In this document: piece after piece, positions 14,582 to 22,129 of the stretch
Numbering within the stretch: position 1 is the stretch's first letter
Layout of the letters: each line of letters starts with the position of its first letter
Assembly: GCA_900542185.1 (NCBI GenBank)
Contig: UQMZ01000047.1
Location: forward strand, 1 to 27,012
Length of the DNA stretch: 27,012 bases
Direction of reading: 5' to 3'
DNA from: an uncultured Bacteroidales bacterium
GTDB lineage: Bacteria > Bacteroidota > Bacteroidia > Bacteroidales > Muribaculaceae
Program-made: the position numbers and the translations under genes
The notes under the pieces: model-generated
What the model saw: only the letters and a program-made list of their open reading frames with translations
Database searches by the model: none
Told to the model about the DNA's origin: nothing

Positions 14582-15142
14582 ATGAAAATATCAAAGTTCT
14601 TCAAACTTACCGCTGCCATGCTGGCCTGCGTGTCAGCTATTGCAGTGACATCCTGCGACAACAACGATGATCCCAAAGGCTCCGGACTCAAGTTCGACCC
14701 TGTCGAGGTAGCAGTGGCACCCGGTGCAACCGCAACAGTGACGGTAAGTGAGGGCACGGCTCCCTACACCGTCGCATCGGGCGATGCCAAAATCGCTACG
14801 GCAAGTGTAAACGACAACACGATTACCATAACCGGTGTCGAGGAAGGCACAACGACTGTCGTTGTTACCGATGCCAAGAGCCTTAAAGGTGAAATAGCAG
14901 TCAGTGTTTCAGGTCTCGGATTTGATAAGCCTGCTCTGTCAATGGATGTCGACGCTGATGAGACCGTTACTATAACGGGTGGCGAGAGCCCCTATATCGC
15001 CACAGTGGAGAATCAGGAAATAGCCACAGCTTCGGTAACGGATGACAAAGTCGCTGTAAAGGGCGTAAAAGCCGGAACCACCTCCATTACAGTCACAGAC
15101 AAGGACAAGAAAACAGGTACTATCTCCGTAACCGTAAAGTAA
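14582..15142 (+). CDS. Lipoprotein with two Ig-like (BIG_2-type) repeats
   Basis: The 186-residue lipoprotein has lipobox VTSC with C25, followed by DNNDDPKG, again an acidic surface-export-like stretch. The rest is two tandem Ig-like beta repeats, about 36-108 and 112-186. Each shows the pattern P-Y-x-ATV/AS-G-x-x-x-IATASV ... I-x-GV-x-x-GTT-x-x-VTD. There is no catalytic motif, so it is probably a surface or outer-membrane structural or adhesive protein. It lies between the NigD-like gene and the ECF sigma gene, with an upstream motif shared with the former. Its operon mates suggest membership in the envelope-stress or vesicle regulon. Confidence 0.85.
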   Translation: MKISKFFKLTAAMLACVSAIAVTSCDNNDDPKGSGLKFDPVEVAVAPGATATVTVSEGTAPYTVASGDAKIATASVNDNTITITGVEEGTTTVVVTDAKSLKGEIAVSVSGLGFDKPALSMDVDADETVTITGGESPYIATVENQEIATASVTDDKVAVKGVKAGTTSITVTDKDKKTGTISVTVK

Positions 15143-15168
15143 CAAATACGCTAACCCTTATTGGCGAA

Positions 15169-15199
15169 GGAGAAACGGATGTCACATAACCGTTTCTCC
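15169..15199 (+). terminator. Inverted repeat before the sigma gene, candidate terminator or attenuator
   Basis: GGAGAAACGG (15169-15178) pairs perfectly with CCGTTTCTCC (15190-15199) around 11 bases. Only TTCTTATAA follows, so it may be a partial terminator that lowers read-through from the lipoprotein gene into the sigma gene. Confidence 0.5.
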
Positions 15200-15227
15200 C
15201 GAGCCATTCTTATAAATCTGAGGTCTG

Positions 15228-15779
15228 GTGGTATCAATAGAAACTGACAACGAGGAACAGCTTCTTAACCTTGTCAAACAAGGCGATCCTATGGCTATGA
15301 GAACGGTATATTCCACATATATCCGATATCTTGCAGCTATATGTTCCCGTTATATCGTTAATGATGAGGACGTGAAAGACGTTCTTCAAGACAGTTTCTT
15401 AAAGATTTTTTCAGGTATTCTTTCATTTGAATATCGTGGAAAAGGTTCTCTGAAAGGATGGGTGACAAAAATCACTTTCAATGAAACACTGAAATTCCTT
15501 CAAAAAAACAGCCGCTTTGAATTTGTTGAAATATCGGAACAAGAACATGACAAGCCGGATATGGAACCGGATGTAGATGCACTGCCTTCGTCAGTTTTAT
15601 TCAGACTCATACGGGAACTTCCCGATGGATATAGAACAATATTCAACTTATATGTCATTGAAAACAAAAGCCATAAGGAAATCGCAAAATTGCTTGACAT
15701 AAAAGAAAGCACTTCAGCCTCACAGTTGCACCGCGCTAAATCTTTATTGGCGACTAAAATCAGGCAATATAACTCTTAA
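15228..15779 (+). CDS. ECF RNA polymerase sigma factor (Das-type)
   Basis: The 183-residue sigma-70-family factor has region 2 at about 10-92 (EEQLLNLVKQGDPMAMRTVY, DVKDVLQDSFLKIF, LKGWVTKITFNETL). Region 4 is at about 118-178 (LIRELPDGYRTIFNLYVIEN, SHKEIAKLLDIKESTSASQL, HRAKSLL). A stop at 15219-15221 limits the start; GTG 15228 with GAGG five bases upstream fits. It acts in the cytoplasm and should be held by the product of the next gene, 13 bases downstream. That partner's architecture fits the Das sigma factors described in Bacteroides as ECF21. Likely targets include the two upstream lipoprotein genes. Confidence 0.93.
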   Translation: MVSIETDNEEQLLNLVKQGDPMAMRTVYSTYIRYLAAICSRYIVNDEDVKDVLQDSFLKIFSGILSFEYRGKGSLKGWVTKITFNETLKFLQKNSRFEFVEISEQEHDKPDMEPDVDALPSSVLFRLIRELPDGYRTIFNLYVIENKSHKEIAKLLDIKESTSASQLHRAKSLLATKIRQYNS

Positions 15780-15792
15780 CATCCATACTGCT

Positions 15793-17076
15793 ATGAACGA
15801 AGATTGGCTACAAAAAGTCCATGACCGAATGACCGACTACGAAATCGACGAGCCGGGAAATCTGTGGGATGCCATAGAATCACAACGTGCTGAAACTTCA
15901 TCAACTTTCCGTCCGACGAAGCGTCCTGTGATGATATGGGTAAAAAGGAGTATCGCTGCCGCCGCACTGATTGCAGTTGTCATATCACTGGGCGTTTATT
16001 TAATCAATATAAAACAGGGAGCATCCCGGGCACCACTGCTGACGAAAACAACCGATAATCCTGCAAGCAGTTTGGAAAATAGTACGCAGAACACAATTGC
16101 TCACACTGTTCGGGACAAACATGTGCCTAAAACTCTGATTGCTCAAAACATGCTTCCGGCGCATGACTCCGGTATGTCGCCGGCCCTGCCATCCGTGCAA
16201 ACGGAAGTGCAGACGGAGACAGCCGATAATCATCCTGATGAAAATCGGGATAATACATCTGTGGTCGAAGACAAACCGGTTAAAACCAATGACACCCCGG
16301 AAAGTGTTGAGCCTATCGGAAAGCAACAGTTCCCTTCGAAGGCTGATAATGGCTACATCGCTCCAATACCTAAAAAAGTGTCAACCTCTGACAATGTATC
16401 CGTTTCCATATACAGTTCGGGTGGAACCGGTTCTGCATTGAACTACAATTCAAAAGGTGATTCATTTGTAGAAGCCACAGTCGGACCTGATGATTCGGAC
16501 TGGGCTGACAAGCCATTGTTAGGTATTCTTCTCTTTAATCAGGGCAAAGACATTGAAACGGACATCAAACATCGCCTTCCCATACGGGCCGGAATTTCAT
16601 TTACTTATAATTTCAACGAAAGATTCGGCATAGAAACAGGCCTGAGTTATGCCAATCTTACCTCTGATGTCAGGGAAGGGAGCGATAGCCATTATTATAC
16701 CGGCGAACAAAAGCTGCATTATATCGGCATTCCTCTCAATCTGAAATACCGTGTCCTTTCGTGGAAAAGATTGGATCTGTATGCATCGGCAGGTGTGCTT
16801 GCAGAGAAATGCGTTTCTGCAAAACTTGATAAGGACTTCATTCTTGATAATAAAAAGAAGGGAAGGGTATCGGAAAATCTGTCAGCAAAGCCCATGCAAT
16901 GGTCGGTTAATGCCTCGGCAGGAGTTCAATGCACTCTTGTTAAGTCAATGAGTATATTTGTTGAGCCAGGCATCAGCTACTATTTCAATGACGGAACGGA
17001 TATCCGGACGATTTATAAAGAAAAGCCATTTAATTTCAATCTGAACTTGGGTATACGGTTTACATTTGGAAAATAG
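15793..17076 (+). CDS. Dual-membrane-spanning anti-sigma factor (Dma-type)
   Basis: This 427-residue protein combines parts usually found in different membranes. Residues 1-50 are cytoplasmic and conserved-looking (WLQKVHDRMTDYEIDEPGNL then WDAIE), the expected sigma-binding region. Residues 53-72 (SIAAAALIAVVISLGVYLIN) form one inner-membrane helix after basic residues. About 73-255 is a hydrophilic Ser/Thr/Pro-rich linker, long enough to cross the periplasm. About 258-427 is an outer-membrane beta-barrel (OMP_b-brl type) with alternating strands (RAGISFTYNF, RFGIETGLSYANL, LHYIGIPLNLKYRV), ending in GIRFTFGK like an assembly signal. The layout matches the Dma family that controls vesiculation through its sigma factor in Bacteroides. 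No Cys pairs or protease site are obvious. Confidence 0.85.
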   Translation: MNEDWLQKVHDRMTDYEIDEPGNLWDAIESQRAETSSTFRPTKRPVMIWVKRSIAAAALIAVVISLGVYLINIKQGASRAPLLTKTTDNPASSLENSTQNTIAHTVRDKHVPKTLIAQNMLPAHDSGMSPALPSVQTEVQTETADNHPDENRDNTSVVEDKPVKTNDTPESVEPIGKQQFPSKADNGYIAPIPKKVSTSDNVSVSIYSSGGTGSALNYNSKGDSFVEATVGPDDSDWADKPLLGILLFNQGKDIETDIKHRLPIRAGISFTYNFNERFGIETGLSYANLTSDVREGSDSHYYTGEQKLHYIGIPLNLKYRVLSWKRLDLYASAGVLAEKCVSAKLDKDFILDNKKKGRVSENLSAKPMQWSVNASAGVQCTLVKSMSIFVEPGISYYFNDGTDIRTIYKEKPFNFNLNLGIRFTFGK

Positions 17077-17152
17077 AATAATAAGGGGATTATGGAAGGT
17101 GAGTTCATGCTGCCTGTCGCCGCTACAGTCTTTACGGCCATACGCCACGAGA

Positions 17153-17184
17153 TTTGCATTAACCGGACAAATGCGTTAATTTTG
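17153..17184 (+). promoter_or_regulatory. Promoter cassette, copy 1 (M48 protease)
   Basis: TTTG (17153-17156), 20 bases, TAATTTTG (17177-17184): a complete Bacteroidota promoter. The spacer (CATTAACCGGACAAATGCGT) and following leader (ATCGGACTCGATAT) resemble the other three copies, although the protein is unrelated. Transcription should begin near 17191. Confidence 0.85.
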
Positions 17185-17233
17185 CAGTAAAAATCGGACT
17201 CGATATAATCAACGTCAATAACTAACATAAGTT

Positions 17234-18019
17234 ATGAAACTGAACTTCAAACTGTTTTTGCTACTGATGGTACTGGTTGGGGCCACACCGGTATCCGCTC
17301 AGTTCAATCTGAAAAAGGCCATTAGCGGTGGAGCGAAGGCCGTGAAGGCCTTGACCCTGACCGACGCGCAGATGGCCGCATACGTAAAGGAATCCGTGGA
17401 CTGGATGGACAAGCACAACCCCGTGCTGCCCGAGGACGATCCTTACACTGTGCGCCTGCGTAAGCTGACTGCCGGTATAACCGACGCCGACGGAATTCCA
17501 TTGAACTTCAAGGTCTACAACGTGGTGGACGTTAACGCATTCGCATGTCCCGACGGCAGCGTGCGCGTATTCGCCGCCTTGATGGACATGATGTCCGACG
17601 ACGAGCTTCTCGGCGTGATAGGCCACGAAATAGGCCACGTGCTGAAACATCACTCCAAGAACGCCTTCAAGACCTCGCTCCTTACCGATGCGCTGAAGGA
17701 CGGCATATCATCGGCCGGCGGAGTCGCCGCGGCTCTGTCCGACTCCCAGCTCGGAACGCTGACACAGTCGCTGATCAACGCCAAATACTCGCAGAAGCAG
17801 GAGAACGAAGCCGACGACTGCGGATATGACTTCCTGGTGTCCAAGGGCAAGAACCCCTGGGGAATGGTGATGGCGTTTGAAAAGCTCCAGACTATGGAGG
17901 GCAACCAGAAGAGTTCGTACATCACCAAAATGTTCTCCTCCCATCCCGAGACCAAGGCGCGAATCGAAAAGATGACCAAGCGTTGCGTGAAGGACAACTA
18001 TCCGCGCCCGGCGAAATAA
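17234..18019 (+). CDS. M48-family periplasmic metalloprotease (LoiP/YggG-like)
   Basis: The 261-residue protein has a signal peptide cleaved after about residue 22 (TPVSA|Q) and no lipobox, so it is probably periplasmic. The zinc site is H131-E-I-G-H135, with the third ligand E192 in NEADDCGYDF, the standard M48 arrangement. ACPDGSVRVFAALMDMM before the active site is typical of M48 peptidases related to E. coli LoiP and BepA, which do outer-membrane protein quality control. It follows the anti-sigma gene but has its own promoter of the cassette type. G+C is clearly higher than upstream. A link to the envelope-stress sigma system is attractive but unproven. Confidence 0.92.
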   Translation: MKLNFKLFLLLMVLVGATPVSAQFNLKKAISGGAKAVKALTLTDAQMAAYVKESVDWMDKHNPVLPEDDPYTVRLRKLTAGITDADGIPLNFKVYNVVDVNAFACPDGSVRVFAALMDMMSDDELLGVIGHEIGHVLKHHSKNAFKTSLLTDALKDGISSAGGVAAALSDSQLGTLTQSLINAKYSQKQENEADDCGYDFLVSKGKNPWGMVMAFEKLQTMEGNQKSSYITKMFSSHPETKARIEKMTKRCVKDNYPRPAK

Positions 18020-18048
18020 CATCGCCATAGTTCCGCATGACGGACGAT

Positions 18049-18083
18049 AAAGAGAGAGACGATTCTGTCGCCTCTCTTTTTTT
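18049..18083 (+). terminator. Intrinsic terminator of the M48 gene
   Basis: AAAGAGAG (18049-18056) pairs with CTCTCTTT (18072-18079), with an inner GAC/GTC pair and a T run ending at 18083. Confidence 0.8.
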
Positions 18084-18245
18084 GTCAGAGTATGTTTATA
18101 TTCGAGTTAAAAGCACACAGGCCCTAATGGACAAGGCCTTTGAGTGTTTGCATTGCAGCTCCGTATATTATATAGAAGGCCCGGCATATTCATGTCCGGC
18201 AGCCTCGACATTACCATCGGAACTATAAACTAAATTTTGAAATTC

Positions 18246-20321
18246 ATGATACGGAACCGCATCAAACTAATCCTTCTGCTTGTCGCCGCTACAATCGGCA
18301 TGGCCATACCCGGCGTCGCAGCCCGCAAGTTCGTCCACCCGGGCCTCAGCTACACGCAGGGACAGCTGGACCGCATGAGGGCCATGGTCGAGGCCAAAGT
18401 GGAACCGTATTACACCACCTTCCAGAACCTTAAGAACAGCAGATACTCCAGCCTGGACCGCACGGTGAGGGACCGCGGCACCTCCATTCCCTCGGGCAAG
18501 ACACAGGATTATGTCGGCATCGACGGCCGTTGCGCCCACGACCTGGCCCTGCTGTGGAAACTGACCGGCGACAAACGCTATGCCGACAAGGCCGTGGAGT
18601 ATCTGAACGCCAACAACCATTACACCAATGTCGGCTCGGCGGGGACCGCCGCCCTGGGCGCCGGCCAGATAAACCTGCTGATCGAGGCAGCCGAGCTGAT
18701 GCGCGACTACGACGGCTGGAAACGCTCCGACCAGCGTAAATTCAAGGACATGCTGGTATATCCCGGATACTCGCGTGTCACCGACAATCATGCCAAATAT
18801 GCCAGCAACGACGACTCCAAGAACGGCATCACCTTCTACTGGAACATCTTCAACGGCGATCCCAGCCGCTACGGCAACCAGGGACTGTTCGGAATGTTAG
18901 GCATGCTGGCCATGGGAGTATATCTCGACAACGAGTACATATATAATCGCGCGTTGCGCTACGTAAGCGGCCTGAAACACCATAACGACCTGCCCTACAC
19001 TCCCGGGCCACCGCTGACCGGAACGACCCCCAATGCCGACAGCAACGAGTATCAGAACGTGTTCGACGCCAACGGAGGCAAACGCAGCAACGAGACAGAG
19101 GATTACGGTTATGACGACGTGCTGCAGCACTACATCTATCCCAACGGCCAGTGTCAGGAATCGTCGCGCGACCAGGCACACGTGCTGTGCGGCATACACA
19201 AGCTCGTGGAATTCGCCGAAATCGCATGGAACCAGGGCAACCGGTTCTATTCCCTGCTGGACAACCGTCTGCTGAAAGGGATCGAGTTCAACTACAGGTA
19301 CAACCTGACGGCACTTCAGACCTATCCGGACCAGCCGCAGCCCTGGGAACCTACGGGCGTAACTGCCGATCAGAGTAAAGTATCGCTGGAAAACGGAATG
19401 TACCTGCGCATAAAGAGCCGTTGCGGCCGATGGGAGTCGCTCAAGATCAATCCGCACCTTCGCGCCAACGACATTCCCAATGTGGGGTCGCGTGAATGCG
19501 CCTACGCCCACTATACGGTGCGCGCCGGATTGGACGAGCCTTCCACAAGATGGCTGCGCCGCACACGCGACTATACCATGGAGACCTATGGGCCCGAGAG
19601 CTTATCTTCGATGCCTCACAGTTATGAATGGAACGGATGGGGCACATTGACCAAGACCCTGGGCGTATGGATGGCCGGCGACCCTGTGACATACGCCGAC
19701 GGCAGCCGTCAGTCGGGCATCCACAATATTGCCGGTCCTATCGCAGCAGCCGACTATGACTACTACAATCTCAGCGAGGATGGAGAAGGCCACACATACC
19801 ACAAAGTCAAGGCGGGCGCCGTATCGGAATACCGTCCCGACGGGGGAGTGAGCCTGGCGAAGGACGGTGATGGCTGGACAGTCACCGACTGTCGCGACGG
19901 CGAATGGCTGAACTATACGGTCGCTTCGCCCGATGCCGGCACATACACCGTGACCGTAAAGGTCAAGGCCCCGTCGGGCGTGACATTGGGAGCCGCCGTC
20001 AGCGGCAGCGAACCCATATACGCCTCATCGGAGCCTAATAACGGATACGTCGAACTGAAGATACCCGGAGTCGCTTTCCCTGCGGGCGCGTGTGTGCTCC
20101 GGCTCTATGTGAAGGGCGACGCCCCCGATGCCCGTATAGCTCAAATCAGAACCGAAATGAATTCATCGTCAATACAAGGCATCACCCCGGACTGTTCGCT
20201 GAGCGACTCGGACCGAGCAGCGCGTATCTATAACCTCGCCGGCCTGTATTGTGGCACAGACCCCGATGCGCTCCCCGCCGGCCTGTATATCCGCCAGGGC
20301 AAGAAATTCATTATCCGCTGA
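18246..20321 (+). CDS. Secreted alginate-lyase-family polysaccharide lyase
   Basis: The 691-residue protein has a signal peptide (about 1-26, IPGVAA|RKF). An alpha-helical alginate-lyase-type catalytic domain follows (about 35-390), with NNHYTNVGS, YWNIFNGDPSRYGNQGLFGM and ESSRDQAHVLCGIHKL; the last resembles the conserved RDQxH segment of these lyases. The His and Tyr in these motifs are candidate catalytic residues. A beta-rich region resembling a CBM6/35 module follows (about 540-640, DGEWLNYTVASPDAGTYTV). The end (IYNLAGLYCG ... LPAGLYIRQGKKFIIR) is a Bacteroidetes C-terminal sorting-like domain. There is no SusC/SusD pair nearby, so it is an orphan enzyme. I chose ATG 18246 over TTG 18237. 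The substrate could be alginate or another uronate polymer. Confidence 0.85.
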   Translation: MIRNRIKLILLLVAATIGMAIPGVAARKFVHPGLSYTQGQLDRMRAMVEAKVEPYYTTFQNLKNSRYSSLDRTVRDRGTSIPSGKTQDYVGIDGRCAHDLALLWKLTGDKRYADKAVEYLNANNHYTNVGSAGTAALGAGQINLLIEAAELMRDYDGWKRSDQRKFKDMLVYPGYSRVTDNHAKYASNDDSKNGITFYWNIFNGDPSRYGNQGLFGMLGMLAMGVYLDNEYIYNRALRYVSGLKHHNDLPYTPGPPLTGTTPNADSNEYQNVFDANGGKRSNETEDYGYDDVLQHYIYPNGQCQESSRDQAHVLCGIHKLVEFAEIAWNQGNRFYSLLDNRLLKGIEFNYRYNLTALQTYPDQPQPWEPTGVTADQSKVSLENGMYLRIKSRCGRWESLKINPHLRANDIPNVGSRECAYAHYTVRAGLDEPSTRWLRRTRDYTMETYGPESLSSMPHSYEWNGWGTLTKTLGVWMAGDPVTYADGSRQSGIHNIAGPIAAADYDYYNLSEDGEGHTYHKVKAGAVSEYRPDGGVSLAKDGDGWTVTDCRDGEWLNYTVASPDAGTYTVTVKVKAPSGVTLGAAVSGSEPIYASSEPNNGYVELKIPGVAFPAGACVLRLYVKGDAPDARIAQIRTEMNSSSIQGITPDCSLSDSDRAARIYNLAGLYCGTDPDALPAGLYIRQGKKFIIR

Positions 20322-20418
20322 GAATCCTACCCGGAATCCCATGACATTACAGAGGTTGCGTTATAATACGGCGCGACCTCTGCTTTATACATGCTATGGT
20401 CAATGCCACCCCCCGGGA

Positions 20419-20450
20419 TTTGCATTAATGAGCCAAATGCGTTAACTTTG
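20419..20450 (+). promoter_or_regulatory. Promoter cassette, copy 2 (first AAA-ATPase)
   Basis: TTTG (20419-20422), 20 bases (CATTAATGAGCCAAATGCGT), TAACTTTG (20443-20450). The leader ACCGGACTTGATATG follows. GCATT and AATGC form a short inverted repeat inside the spacer. It shows that GTG 20450 cannot be the start codon. Confidence 0.9.
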
Positions 20451-20470
20451 TGGAAAATACCGGACTTGAT

Positions 20471-22030
20471 ATGGAAAACAATATTATACGATATCCCATC
20501 GGTGTGCAAAGCTTCGAATCACTTCGTAAGCTTTCGTATCTGTATGTAGATAAGACCGATTTAATCTACAATCTTGTCCACACTGGCAAATGTTATTTCC
20601 TGTCAAGACCCCGGCGCTTCGGCAAAAGCCTGCTGCTTTCCACCATCCAGGCATATTTCGAAGGGAAGAAGGAGCTTTTCAAGGGACTTGCGATCGAACA
20701 GCTGGAAACGGAATGGCAGCCTCATGTAGTATTGACATTAAGCCTTGCCAAATACAATTCCAGTATAGAAGGGAGTCTTGAGGAAATTCTCAACAACCAG
20801 TTTCTAATCTGGGAACAGCAGTATGATGTAAAAATCCAGGCCACCAATCTTGCTTCCCGTTTTGAAAACATAATCCGGGCTGCATATCTTGCATCAGGCA
20901 AACCGGTGGTGATACTTATAGACGAATATGATCATCCTCTTATTGAGACGATGCACGATCCGGAACGAAGCGAGGCACACCGGCTGCTGCTGAAATCAAT
21001 ATACGTCAACATCAAGGACCTGGACCAGTATATCCGCTTCACAATGCTGACAGGCGTGAGCCGTTTCAGCAAGATGACCATATTCTCCGGCCTGAACAAC
21101 CTCCAGGATATTTCCCTCAACCGGGAATACGCCGCTATATGCGGCATAACCGACCGGGAAATCACCGATAACTTCCGGCAGGGAATCGGAAGGCTCGCGC
21201 AGGAATATGGCACCGACTACGACGGCGCCGTCGCACTGCTGAAGGCCAATTACGACGGATATCATTTCGCAAAGACAAGTCCGGACATCTATAACCCGTT
21301 CAGTCTGTTATGGGCGTTGAACGACGCTGAGATCGGTGCCTACTGGTTCCAGAGCGGCACCCCCGAATTCCTGATTCGCCAGATACAGAAAAGCGGAAGC
21401 TTTCTGCCCGATATGTTTGACGAAACCGTCGAAGTCCGTACCCTGTCGTCAAACGACATCTCGAATACCAAACCCACAGCCCTGCTTTATCAGACAGGTT
21501 ATCTGACCATCAAGGGATATGAGGATCCGGACCTTTTCCATCTGGGCATCCCCAACTTAGAGGTACGCAAGGGACTCTTCCAGAATCTGTCCGATTGTTA
21601 TGTGGACAAGGACGGCGACCGGGTGGCCCGGAATGTACGGGATGTCAGGAAGCTGCTTGAGACCAGACGCGTCGACGAGGCGATGGAACGCCTGCGCACG
21701 TTCATGGGCGGCATACCGTACGAATTCGCCGACAAGGCCACCGAGCTGCATTACGAGAATAACCTGTTCATCATATTCATGCTGATAGGTGTGGATGCCC
21801 GGCCGGAGTGGCACACGTCCGACGGCCGCATCGACCTGCTGCTGAGCATGCGCAATTACATCTACATCATCGAGCTGAAGCGCGACGGCACGCCCCGGGA
21901 GGCTTTAGACCAAATCCGGAAGAAGGATTACGCCCGTCAATTTACCGGTGACCCGCGCCCCGTCATAAAGCTCGGCATCACTTTCAGCACCCGTACCCGC
22001 AACATCACCGCCTGGGAAACCGAAGAATAA
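20471..22030 (+). CDS. AAA-ATPase with C-terminal PD-(D/E)XK nuclease domain, paralogue A
   Basis: The 519-residue protein has the layout of AAA-ATPase_like (PF09820) followed by PDDEXK_9 (PF08011), widespread in gut Bacteroidota and of unknown role. Walker A is SRPRRFGKS (45-53) and Walker B is VVILIDEYDHP with D151-E152. The C-terminal nuclease core is intact: D455 (GRIDLLL) and E468-L-K470 (YIIELKRDG). I chose ATG 20471 because the promoter overlaps GTG 20450. A near-identical gene follows in tandem, under another copy of the same promoter. Differences between the two cluster near residues 18-42 and 300-370. A defence or genome-maintenance role is possible but not shown. Confidence 0.92.
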   Translation: MENNIIRYPIGVQSFESLRKLSYLYVDKTDLIYNLVHTGKCYFLSRPRRFGKSLLLSTIQAYFEGKKELFKGLAIEQLETEWQPHVVLTLSLAKYNSSIEGSLEEILNNQFLIWEQQYDVKIQATNLASRFENIIRAAYLASGKPVVILIDEYDHPLIETMHDPERSEAHRLLLKSIYVNIKDLDQYIRFTMLTGVSRFSKMTIFSGLNNLQDISLNREYAAICGITDREITDNFRQGIGRLAQEYGTDYDGAVALLKANYDGYHFAKTSPDIYNPFSLLWALNDAEIGAYWFQSGTPEFLIRQIQKSGSFLPDMFDETVEVRTLSSNDISNTKPTALLYQTGYLTIKGYEDPDLFHLGIPNLEVRKGLFQNLSDCYVDKDGDRVARNVRDVRKLLETRRVDEAMERLRTFMGGIPYEFADKATELHYENNLFIIFMLIGVDARPEWHTSDGRIDLLLSMRNYIYIIELKRDGTPREALDQIRKKDYARQFTGDPRPVIKLGITFSTRTRNITAWETEE

Positions 22031-22077
22031 TGTTTTTACAACCTTCAACCTATGGCTTTCATAGGTATTGCCTGCTA

Positions 22078-22109
22078 TTTGCATTAATGAGGCAAATGCG
22101 TTAACTTTG
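22078..22109 (+). promoter_or_regulatory. Promoter cassette, copy 3 (second AAA-ATPase)
   Basis: TTTG (22078-22081), 20 bases, TAACTTTG (22102-22109). The spacer differs from copy 2 at one base (GAGGC for GAGCC), and the leader to the ATG is nearly identical. Confidence 0.9.
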
Positions 22110-22129
22110 TGGAAAATACCGGACTTGAC

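Noticed and set aside
20450..20470. GTG start of the first AAA-ATPase (and the equivalent at 22109)
   Set aside because: The GTG is partly formed by the last base of the TAACTTTG box; the leader to the next ATG is conserved as untranslated sequence in the M48 and ORF6N copies.
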